A DNA stretch of 14,987 nt, from NCBI GenBank assembly GCA_015501595.1, contig JADNRX010001072.1, positions 1 through 14,987 on the forward strand, in the 5' to 3' direction. This document shows positions 1-7,843 of this stretch, one piece after another. The position numbers were made by a program, and so were the translations under genes. The notes under the pieces are model-generated. The model was not told the origin of the DNA. It saw only the letters and a program-made list of their open reading frames with translations, and did not search any database. How positions within the stretch are numbered: the stretch's first letter is position 1; every line of letters begins with the position of its first letter. The stretch comes from Hymenopellis radicata. Lineage: Eukaryota; Basidiomycota; Agaricomycetes; Agaricales; Physalacriaceae.

Positions 1-401
1 AAAATACACACCCGACTCACCTCCCATCCTTTTTCTGGCAAGCGGCAGTCGCGCATCCCCAGACATATAGCGCACGATCCATAGGGCTATCCTCGAACGG
101 GCACCACATCTGCACGAGCAGCTCCATCGGCTTGCTGCAAATCTTACATTGGGACGAGGATAGCGACGGATCAGGCGACACCAGGAATGCCTTGGAATAT
201 GAACCAAATCAACATTGTAATCGACAGTACATGTATAGGATATCGTACAGGAAGGCCCCCAATCCGCGACACCGCCGCATCTGTCAAGTCGCTCGACGCC
301 GTTATAGGACCATCGGGGACGCCAAGCAGCACAGACGTTTCCTCGTCTGAGAGCACTTCTTCATCCGAATCAGACCAGTCATCTTCGGCCGTTTGAGCCA
401 T
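1..401 (-). CDS. Tsr4/PDCD2-like protein, N-terminal part (runs off left edge)
   Basis: Start codon at 399-401. Exon 1 is 249-401 (51 codons), intron 1 is 191-248 (GTACGA...AAG), exon 2 is 21-190, and a GTGAGT donor at 15-20 opens a second intron that leaves the window. Exon 1 encodes an acidic start followed by SVLLGVPDGPI and DAAVSRIGGLP. Exon 2 continues AFLVSPDPS, then a CxxC pair (C66/C69), the segment LLVQMWCPFEDSPMDRALYV, and further cysteines at C97 and C102. This matches the N-terminal zinc-binding region of the PDCD2/Tsr4 family. In yeast, Tsr4 is a dedicated chaperone for ribosomal protein uS5 (Rps2) and is needed for 40S maturation in cytoplasm and nucleus. That role is family knowledge; here I see only about 108 residues and no C-terminal PDCD2_C domain. 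The reading frame is intact across both exons. The chosen ATG is the first one giving the conserved acidic start; a longer in-frame extension to 422 adds only seven non-conserved residues. Confidence 0.85.
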
Positions 402-1007
402 ATCTGAAAATATAATCAGCATGAGAGTCTTGCAACGGATTGAAGGCGAAGGAAAAAAAAAGTCAGAAAAGCATGAATGGTATTAAAGATTGTATCGTCT
501 CGTTCACTGATAACCAAGGTACTTGGGTGCAGCGCTTCAGACTCGTCATCTAAAGGCTCATCATAAAACGACAGAATGAAAAGGAGACTTACAGTAGAAG
601 ATGAAGATGGTGGTGGAAGACAAGCAGATTTTTTTCCAGTGGCAAGCGAACATAAACAAAGCTCGTTTCCCCATTAGGAACAACTTACTCAGATCCTCTT
701 CCAGTCAACTTCCAGTGCTCTACACTCTCATGTATTCAAAAATTTGCGGCATTTCTGACTCTTCAACTCTCGCTGACTAGAGAACTCCGACTAAGATGGA
801 CCGTTGCTGCTCTCGGCGCTCTGGATGCGTTCGCTCCGACTCCTTCGCCTGTTCCTTGCCGTCGAACGCTGAGAGTTCAAGCTGCCAGTCAGGATCCGCA
901 CGTCTCACTGTCAGATTACGGTCACAAGGTCGCGATCCTTGTCACCTAGCAGCTTCATAAAAGAGCTCTTCGAGATTCAGTTCGAGTCACTCTCAAGTCG
1001 AACCCCA
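402..1007. other. Divergent intergenic region, no gene seen
   Basis: Lies between the divergently transcribed Tsr4-like gene and the secreted-protein gene. I find no exon with conserved protein sequence on either strand. It holds short A-runs near 452-460 and an AGATGAAGATGGTGGTGGAAG purine-rich stretch near 598-618, and presumably both promoters. Confidence 0.6.
956..963 (+). promoter_or_regulatory. TATA-like element of the secreted-protein gene
   Basis: CATAAAAG lies about 45-52 nt upstream of the ATG at 1008. Initiation about 30 nt downstream would leave a leader of roughly 20-25 nt. The position fits a core promoter, but this is inference from sequence alone. Confidence 0.35.
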
Positions 1008-1676
1008 ATGGTCTTCTTCAAGTCCAGCTCTGTGCGTGCATTTATGCCATCTCTGGGGTCATCCTGATCATATCCTTGACATACGCTATAGTTCTTTGCC
1101 GTCGCCAGCATCGCCCTCAGCCTCGTCCTGGCGCAGCAATCGGCCCCGACGTGCTTCTCACCGACAGGCGGGACATCCGGCGCTGGAAACTGCAGCCAGT
1201 TCATCACGCAAATGTGTGATTCCACCGCTAGTACCGCTCTTACGACTACCGTAAGCTCTTGCTTCTCTTCGACCATTCTCGTCGATTCTAACGTGCTTGG
1301 TCTGCTTCCATAGAGTCTCAAATCGCTCGACCGCGCGTCGCGCTGCTTCAACCTCGTTGATGGCCTCGGGAGGAGATGTTAGTATCATTCCTTCTTTTCC
1401 GACTTCCCAATTGACGACTAGGACAGGCGAGCTGACGATTGCGAATGTCAAAACTCCGGACGCAGGCACCGTCCCGAGTAATGCCAACTGCAGGAACGGC
1501 CTCACGAACGTTGCCAGTCATTGTGACTTTGTACGTCAAATCTAGTTTTGTAATGATAACCGTGCTTACTACGTGCTACACAGGGCGGCAGGAGCGCTGT
1601 CACTGGCGACACAACCTTCCTCTACTACCTGGATATCAAGAACGGAGGGTGCGACAGTGTGAATCTTGTCCATTAA
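1008..1676 (+). CDS. Small secreted eight-cysteine protein, possibly glycan-binding Y3-like
   Basis: Five exons: 1008-1031, 1092-1250, 1314-1377, 1427-1530 and 1584-1676. The introns are 60, 63, 49 and 53 nt (donors GTGCGT, GTAAGC, GTTAGT, GTACGT; acceptors TAG, TAG, CAG, CAG). Splicing gives one open frame of 147 codons ending in TAA at 1674-1676. Residues 1-22 form a clear signal peptide (basic start, core FFAVASIALSLVLA, likely cleavage after A22). The mature part of about 125 residues has eight cysteines (C29, C42, C50, C72, C83, C104, C115, C140), enough for four disulfides, and one sequon at N41-C42-S43. The spacing CF...NCSQFI..MCD...RCF...RCEL..AN...C...L..V..HC..GG, with a closing GGC, resembles the small secreted glycan-binding family typified by Y3 of Coprinus comatus. 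The name rests on recalled pattern only. The mature protein should be extracellular. Alternative: an unrelated cysteine-rich effector-type protein. The exon 4 acceptor is forced: using the earlier CTAG at 1419-1421 would create an immediate stop. Confidence 0.78.
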
Positions 1677-1697
1677 ACGCTTGTGTACAATCAGGGG

Positions 1698-1703
1698 AAT
1701 AAA
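1698..1703 (+). terminator. AATAAA polyadenylation signal
   Basis: AATAAA occurs 22 nt after the stop codon of the secreted-protein gene, a sensible place for a 3'-end signal. Fungal polyadenylation signals are degenerate, so this is only suggestive. Confidence 0.4.
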
Positions 1704-2248
1704 TTGTTCTATTCAGTGGGAGATACCCAATCTGTATTCCAGTGTGGCGCAATTTGTTGTGACTTCGACGGGTTCGGTCTGGCTCACGTATTCCCTTACA
1801 GTTCTTTCCCAAAGCGAATGTTTCTACTCCCTTTGAGCGCGAAGCTTTTTTTTCAATCATTTTCTTCCTCTCATCTGGCCGGAGTTGACGTTGAGATGTC
1901 AGTCAAGCTGGTGGTCTAGGCGGCACATGTGCCTTGAGCTGTCAGTGTCAGCTCAAGGCACATTTGTCCCCATCTGCAGATTATCGCCATTCGTGTCGAC
2001 GGTATAATAGTGAATAATGACCCTCGACCGTTGGCTGACATGGCGGTGCTCCGAGTCGTGGGACGCGGTGACTCAGCCCAAGAGATCCCTTGATTTGATT
2101 CTCAGGCGACTCTTGCGGTAGGCCCAAATTGTGTGGTGGAAATAAGCTACTTCTCCTGCGAATTTCTTATGGGATAATCGACAGGTTGCAGCCTAGTCAT
2201 AAACAAGCAAACAAATCGTTGACATTCGAGGAGCTACTGAAAAAAAAT
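1704..2248. other. Intergenic region between convergent genes, no gene seen
   Basis: Holds the 3' flanks of the secreted-protein gene (plus) and the Crinkler-like gene (minus). Short ORFs here have no recognisable protein features. The only clear structure is the inverted repeat at 1927-1963. Confidence 0.6.
1927..1963. repeat. Perfect 15-bp inverted repeat with 7-nt loop
   Basis: ATGTGCCTTGAGCTG (1927-1941) and its exact reverse complement (1949-1963) are separated by TCAGTGT. The left arm also starts inside a 12-bp palindrome, GGCACATGTGCC (1922-1933). It lies about 250 nt downstream of the secreted-protein stop and about 285 nt downstream of the Crinkler-like stop, so it could fold in either long 3' transcript. 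It could also be the remnant of a small inverted-repeat element; I see no target-site duplication. Confidence 0.85.
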
Positions 2249-5200
2249 CTATGCTCTGATTTGACGTCTCTTCATATCAGCTATGATCATCAGCCTGTCG
2301 CGGCGATGCCTATTCGACTCCGACCTTTCATCTTCAGAGTCGGATTCGGTCCAATCTCCTTCTGAGTCTGAGTCGGAAAATCGGAGGGGTTGATCCAGCC
2401 ATAGCTTGCGCTTCGATTGGACCCAATCCGTGATACTCACTAGAGCATCCTTCATGATACATATGACGTCAGGAAACTGGTCCTTGTCTATGAATTTGTC
2501 GAGCGAGCTCATGTTCAAAATAGCCACAGGACGGCCTGTGGACTCTGGAATAGTGAAGCTCTCGCCTGCAAGGCTTGAGTATACGGGTGCCACGACGCGA
2601 ATCACAGGCCATTTGCGGTTGCCACCAAGTAGTTGTCGAAACTTTGACTTGTCAAGGGTGCATGTCTGTTGAGCTTTTAAGGACATTACTGCTATGGGAG
2701 AGAGATTAACGTACTGAGTCGTTATCAGGATCCTCTTCGTCGTCAGACGAAGCGAACAGATGATCCAGCGTCATGTCTTCGAACCTCTGCTTCAGTGCAG
2801 TGTTTGTAACCACGTCCTTGTCAAGGCTCACGCGCAGTTCAATCCATATCGGACTGCCACTTCGCCGTGCTATCGCGAAGAACAACGTCGGCGGCGTCGA
2901 CGGCGGAGTATGAATGCAGATGAACGGTTGCTGGTCGCTATCGAGCCAAGCTATCATGTCCTCGGTGCTCTTCGAGATGTAGGCTAGAGCTGGACGACGC
3001 GCGCCACGGACATAGGTGAAAGAGGGAAACTCTTGAGTGTTGGGTTCTCCGGCGGATGGCTTGATGAGTCTACAACCTCCTTTCGCCCAATTAGGCACGG
3101 CGCCAGAGAATTCGAGTATGTCCGAAAGTGCAAGCTGCGATGAACCAATACCATAAGCCAGGGTCAGAGCGACGAAAACAGAGGCAGGGAAAGGTTCTCT
3201 GAAGGATCGAAAAGCGTCAGAGAAGTAGTAGCTAGGCTTCAGTGGAGACTCCTTATAATGGAACGAGTGGGCAATTTGGACCAAATAGCACGAATCATCA
3301 ATGGTAATCCTCTGCATGTCACTGTCGATGAACCTTCCCAGGCCCGAACGGACTAAAGCCATCTTCTCGGGTCCAAAAGCAATCGCTTGATCACGACCGA
3401 GGAGAAGAAGATGTAAAAGAGCATCATGACAGGCAGAGAAAACCTCAGGATCTGCAAATAGTTAACAAGGTCACAAACGCACAACTGCGACGTACCTCCA
3501 TCAGAGACGGACGGTCTTCCCCACGAAGGCCCAGAAATGTATAAGTTTAACCTCAACTCAGGCTCGAAGGCTTCATTGTAATCCCAACGCAGGCAGCGCC
3601 AGTCATCGGGATAATAGCCACTCGCACTCTTGATACATTCGTTGAGAGCACGATTTGGGAACGGGAAGGCTATCAGCAAGAGATATCCTACAATGGCAGC
3701 AGTGATGCGATGTCTAAGAGACGGACGTTAGACAGCCCAAACCAAAAGTAGTATTAGGAATTCACCTGCCGCGACACCATCGCAAGACCCTTTCCACACA
3801 TAATCGACCCCACGGTTTCTGCAGAATCTTAGGTGGAAAGTAGCCCTCGACATACGCTCTATGGCGCATGATATCAGACGCGAAATCGCCTGTGTTAGAG
3901 CACCACCGCCACGAGCTCCACTCCGGGTCGTCGATTGAGAAAGCACTGGAATCGACTTGGGTCCCAGCCACGACATAGGTCACATCAAAGTCTTTAGTAT
4001 GCGAGCGCCAAATGCGGAGAATCACTTTGAGCATAGGCATACCATCCTTGTCATCGTCTGAATTCGGAAACAGCGGATATTTCCGGTCAATGAGGTGCAC
4101 TAATCGGCCAACATTGGCCTGATCAAGGGCAATATACAATGGTTCAGAAAGCAACGGATCGGTGGGGGAGAATAGTTCCTGTAGCGTTTCGCGGATAGCA
4201 TCGCCGATGACTTTGTCATCGACGTACCATTCATCGACTTTCTTGCGAAGTTTGGAAATCGAGTCCGCCAGCTCGGGCGATACGAGGTCTTCTTTCAACT
4301 GAAAGCAAAGCCAGAGTCGTTTATGATCCATATCGTCTTTAATGTCGGTCGATTGTGAAGACGTCAAGAACAATTTGAGGAGCAGAAGACGAGTCAGTAG
4401 CGCCCGGCTTGCCATGTGATGGACCCAATCGTGATAGTAAGCTTTCGAAGGTCGTCCATCATATGAGGGATAGCGTGGACGCGTCTCAGAATCGAGGAAC
4501 GAAGAATAGAATGCATACACTATTTCTGAAAGGTCTTTATGACCCAAGCCGCCGGAATCCTCCGTAAGAGTGAAGAAGAGACCCCAGTGTTGGCAAAGTC
4601 CTTCGTAAAGAGAGCGCGTCTTGCCGGATGCAGACGTGTTTATGAGAAAGCTGTAAGTTGAATCGGATTCAGCAAAATCGACGGACATTATGAATGTACC
4701 ACATACGTGTGTCTCTGAGGATAGAAAATATCGTTGATGCGATCGAGAAGAACAGGATCCCGTCCAAATCTACCAAGATCGTGAATCTGCAGCATTGCTA
4801 TCATGTCTATGTCGCTCGAGCGAGGGATGACTGGAATGGCAAGAGTAGAGATATGAGCCGCAATTTCTGGATCGATAGGCGGGAGATGGTGTTTCTTTGG
4901 ACTCTGATAGTAAGGAAGGTCTTCCTCTTTGGGCACCCATGCACCTGTTGGAGGGAAGACGGTCGACGCAAAAGTAGCGTTGATGATCGTCTTGAGGTCC
5001 AGCAAGAAGTCGGCAGTACCTGACAGCAGGACTCTCTCGTTCCAATGGTGCCATTTCGCGGGGTCGTCGCAAACGAGAGCTAGTCAACGCCACGTAAGTA
5101 GCTAGCAAGGGCGTTGTACTGTGCCATGACTTACGAGTTCTCTCAAGCTTGTGAAGCTCCTTGTTTTCGAACGCGTTAATGAGAGCGGAATGCTGGAAAG

Positions 5201-5363
5201 GTTGCTCTGTGAGTAGTTTCGAACATAAAGCGAGGTCTGGAGATCCGCCAGATAGACCACGAAGGGCAGCCACAATCTGAGAAGCGATGGGTATTTTTTC
5301 CACATAAGTGAACCGGGTTCCGGGCTCGCGGAATGTTTCGTAAATTGAGGCGTCGACCTGCAT
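2249..5363 (-). CDS. Crinkler-like P-loop NTPase, Agaricomycete expanded family
   Basis: Six exons (minus): 5135-5363, 4707-5079, 3766-4650, 3496-3713, 2715-3451 and 2249-2665. The introns are 55, 56, 52, 44 and 49 nt. All junctions keep frame and give 952 residues with TAG at 2249-2251. The N-terminal part (1-200) has WHHWNERVLLSGTADFLLDL and ends in PQRHTFLINTSASGKTR. The P-loop is at 205-212 (NTSASGKT; Asn in place of the first Gly of GxxxxGKT), formed across intron 2. A Walker B-like strand LYIALDQ lies at 372-378, AGTQ at 429-432, and RWCRGRHRITA around 492-502. This arrangement recurs in mushroom proteins related to the ATPase part of Crinkler (CRN) effectors. A segment at about 757-776 (TLFFAIARR...IWIELRV) sits where some relatives carry a PD-(D/E)xK-type nuclease. 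Acidic clusters at about 803-814 and 911-931 precede a basic tail (932-952). Biochemical role unknown; ATP binding is inferred. No CRN N-terminal ubiquitin-like domain or signal peptide is visible, so an intracellular role is likelier than secretion. The gene looks intact. Confidence 0.85.
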
Positions 5364-5415
5364 GTTTGGGAACGGATGAAGAAATTGATGATGAAGAGTT
5401 GACTTTAGGTTGCTC

Positions 5416-5421
5416 TTTATA
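5416..5421 (-). promoter_or_regulatory. TATA box of the Crinkler-like gene
   Basis: On the minus strand, ACTATAAAGAG places TATAAA about 53-58 nt upstream of the ATG at 5363. A 10-bp palindrome CGCCTAGGCG (5424-5433) lies directly upstream of it and could be a protein-binding site; that is inference. Confidence 0.45.
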
Positions 5422-5623
5422 GTCGCCTAGGCGGTAACGTAACTCGCCCTTGTCTTAAATTAGACATGATTGTGCCCTGAATGCTGTTGTTAGCTGCTCT
5501 TGTTCATGAGAGAACAATTGGGAAGCCAGCGACGATCCGGCGATGGACGTTTGAGCGGCACTGCCGAGACGGCATAAATCCAAGCGGCATCTCATTATCC
5601 CACGCACGGACCACCAGACCAAG

Positions 5624-5631
5624 TATAAAAA
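5624..5631 (+). promoter_or_regulatory. Orphan TATA box (TATAAAAA)
   Basis: AAGTATAAAAACCGC is a textbook core promoter element. It is about 550 nt upstream of the Sos7-like ATG, too far to be its obvious TATA box. The first ATG downstream is at 5718, opening a 53-codon ORF. Confidence 0.4.
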
Positions 5632-5717
5632 CCGCGTTCGAGCTTTGCTTGTTCTTCAGATACATACTCGAACAGGATCTATTCTATAGAAACTGACCGA
5701 GTCTCGCATTTTTATAA

Positions 5718-5879
5718 ATGCCGCATCTCTCAAGTCCAGTCGATGACTTCCACGCTCCCTCGCTCTACAGAGAAATTTGGTTGCTCTTCGGAGCGGTCTC
5801 GAGGACGTTTGGCGATTCCTTTGAGTGTGTTCGTATGAGCCATTCGAAGGTTTTGCCGGCGAGGCGAGCGCATGTCTGA
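5718..5879 (+). other. Short ORF of 53 codons after a TATA box, doubtful gene or remnant
   Basis: It begins MPHLSSPVDDFHAPS and runs to TGA at 5877-5879. It is the first ATG about 90 nt downstream of the TATAAAAA box. I recognise no family. The sequence has a plausible mixed composition (YREIWLLFGAVSRTFGDSF) but no signal peptide or repeated motif. It could be a real micro-protein, the first exon of something longer (a GTATGA donor lies within it near 5832), a decayed 5' end of a lost gene, or chance. Confidence 0.2.
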
Positions 5880-6182
5880 TGGATTCTTTTGTACGAGGCT
5901 ATCTGGGGCTTGCCAATGGGCAGCTTCGGGGCTTCCGCAAATGCTCAGTACTCAGTAGATTGCGGAAATGTGTGGCGTAGTTTAAACGGTAGTATCTGAA
6001 ACGTATCCCACCTTTGTGCTTCGTTAGCACATTCAAGACTATTCTGGTCTAAGAACCAACTAAGAACACCTTGCGCGTGCGGGAAATTTTCAATGGTCTG
6101 TGCGTGTGAATGTCGCGTAGCACGTGCTCGGCGCGTGAAGGCCTCAACGTTCCCCTTGATCTGCCTCCACCTCCTCCAGAAC

Positions 6183-7365
6183 ATGGAAAACGACGCAACA
6201 CTAGCGAAGGCGCAGTCATTTCAGGATGCTTTCGGGCGTACCAACATCCAGTTAGTCCGGAAGGTTGACGACTGGAACGCAAAGAAACAGGAATTCGAAG
6301 GGCTCGACCTGCACGACACGGATCTACGGGATCCCGGCATCATAGCAGCAGACGTCGCGGCGCAGATAGTAAGTGTTCTCTGCTCTCTTATCGATATACA
6401 CGTCAACTTTCACCAGGGATTCTTCCGCAAACTCAAATTCCAATATCTCGAGCAAAATGCGAAAGATAAATACGTGAAATCCATCGTCAGCAATATCGAC
6501 GATGCACCCATTGTCACTGCAGATGACAACCGGACCCTTCAGGCGTTGAACGAGCAGCGGAAACAAAGGCTCAAGGACGCCAAGACGCGGTTAGCGGATA
6601 TCCAGAACAGGATTCGAGAGCTCGCGCCAGCGGTCGAGAAAGGTGCGCTTTTACAATTATATATTGTTCGCCTCTGACAACTGTAACAGACTATGCCCAC
6701 GTAAAGTCATCCTCTGCCGAAGCCGCTTCTCTTTCCCAGAAAATCATCGACGCCCGACTGGCACTGTCGCGTCTCCGCCAAGCGCACCCTCTCCCTCGTT
6801 TAACTCTGCAATCCGCCACCCAGACATCCGAGGAGCTGGACTTGGAGCTGCAGGAACTCGACGATAAGAAGGCTGCTTTGCTGGATAATGTCCGCGAGGT
6901 GAAGGACAAGGTCAAACGGGGCACGCTAGAAGTCGAAGGGCTCAGGATAGAGCGCGCCGAAGTGGAGAAGAGCGTGAAGGTCGAGGTGGACGACGGCCGC
7001 TGGCTTCCATTGTACGACTGGTATGTCGCGTCTAGTCTCTGTCCCCATTTAACACGCTGACACTGTCCAGGTTCACACAGGCTCTGTCTGTCCATCGATC
7101 CATCACGCACATGGAATCACTGGAAGCGAGCGCCGACAATGAGATTCGTTTGACCTACAAAGTCGACGTGCCTCAACGCCCGTCGCGCATCGTATCAATC
7201 ACACTCATCTTCCTCCCTGGTACACGACAGCTGGCTAGTGTCGAAGTTGGTGGTCTGGATAACACGGATATCGATGTCACAGAGGTCATTGACGCTCATG
7301 TCCCATCCAACGACGCGCCAGGTGTTATTGCCGCTATCTTAGCACGCGTAAGAAACGACGCCTAA
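6183..7365 (+). CDS. Sos7-like kinetochore coiled-coil protein
   Basis: Four exons: 6183-6368, 6417-6642, 6690-7020 and 7071-7365. The introns are 48, 47 and 50 nt, all GT-AG. The spliced frame gives 345 residues ending in TAA. The N-terminus (MENDATLAKAQSFQDAF, then NIQLVRKVDDWNAKK) is helical. Residues 64-75 give FFRKLKFQYLEQ followed by AKDKYVKSIV, the signature I associate with the Sos7 family. About 107-240 is heptad-like coiled coil (QALNEQRKQRLKDAK..., LELQELDDKKAALL...). WLPLYDWF at about 243-249 leads into a compact C-terminal domain of about 95 residues. In fission yeast, Sos7 partners Spc7/KNL1 in the kinetochore KMN network; budding-yeast Kre28 and animal ZWINT are considered counterparts. 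The role here is inferred by family. The start at 6183 is preferred over an in-frame ATG at 6093 because the upstream 30 residues are Arg/Cys-rich and unlike the family start. The gene sits head-to-head with the Crinkler-like gene and tail-to-tail with the membrane-protein gene. Confidence 0.8.
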
Positions 7366-7843
7366 TTATATACGATCTGCGGCCCATGTACTGTACCATT
7401 TCCTTGTAATTATAACTTAGTTCGTAGCCGGGAATGTCTTCGGTCTTCAAGCTTCCAGATCAAGCTTAGTACGAGCTCGGCTCAGACAATTGTGCATTCA
7501 ACGTTCTAGTCAAAATGGAGAGCAAAGAGAGATAGCATAGGTATATACGTAGATAGAGAGCATAGTGAAAAGCATTGACTAGCAATAAGAGCGTTACGAG
7601 CATGTAATAACAGTACGAAAGCAGAGAGCATTCAAAGCGTTAACGCGACATCACAAAACTATGGTAAACAGCGATTTTCAAAGCAAAGCAAAGCGATAGC
7701 AATAGCAAGACGAGAGCAAAACAAAACGGGAAAGCAAAACATATGCAAGACAGCGAGAGAGAGAAAAGAAACATTCAGATACTTCAAAACATCACATTAC
7801 CATCATCATCATCATCATCTTTAAAATTGAGGGAGTTTTCACT
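7366..7843. other. Convergent 3' flanks, purine-rich low-complexity DNA
   Basis: Between the stops of the Sos7-like gene (plus) and the membrane-protein gene (minus). From about 7500 to 7780 the plus strand is enriched in A and in repeated AGCAAA/AGAGCA-type words (for example CAAAGCAAAGCAAAGCG near 7680-7696 and GAGAGCAAAACAAAACGGG near 7713-7731). An ORF here is an artefact of this composition. It probably holds the 3' UTRs of both genes. Confidence 0.6.
7801..7819. repeat. (CAT)6 microsatellite
   Basis: Six CAT units plus one base, 25 nt past the stop codon of the minus-strand membrane-protein gene, so it would be transcribed as (AUG)6 in that mRNA's 3' UTR. Confidence 0.9.

Larger units (their letters stand above)
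5364..6182. other. Divergent intergenic region with a possible extra plus-strand transcription unit
   Basis: Separates the Crinkler-like gene (minus) from the Sos7-like gene (plus). It contains the minus TATA box at 5416-5421, a strong plus TATA box at 5624-5631 and one short plus ORF (5718-5879). No conserved protein sequence is recognisable in the remaining sequence. Confidence 0.55.

Noticed and set aside
1404..1421. Earlier acceptor TTGACGACTAG for intron 3 of the secreted-protein gene
   Set aside because: It has a good branch-like sequence, but using it creates TGA immediately at the junction; the CAG at 1424-1426 keeps the frame open.
977..1505. Minus-strand ORFs of 124 and 115 codons opposite the secreted-protein gene
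   Set aside because: They have no family-like motifs and lie opposite a well-spliced plus-strand gene with signal peptide and cysteine pattern; they are antisense shadows.
4651..4688. ATG at 4688 as the start of a separate 308-residue protein containing the P-loop
   Set aside because: The ATG lies inside a canonical 56-nt intron (GTATGT...TTACAG). Splicing gives the expected RHTFLINTSASGKT junction and links it to the upstream exons.
5481..5696. 71-codon plus-strand ORF beginning MLLLAALVHERT
   Set aside because: It spans the TATAAAAA element and so would start upstream of the promoter; no family resemblance.
6093..6182. Upstream in-frame ATG extending the Sos7-like protein by 30 residues
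   Set aside because: The extension is Arg/Cys-rich and unlike the family's N-terminus; the ATG at 6183 begins the expected helical start.
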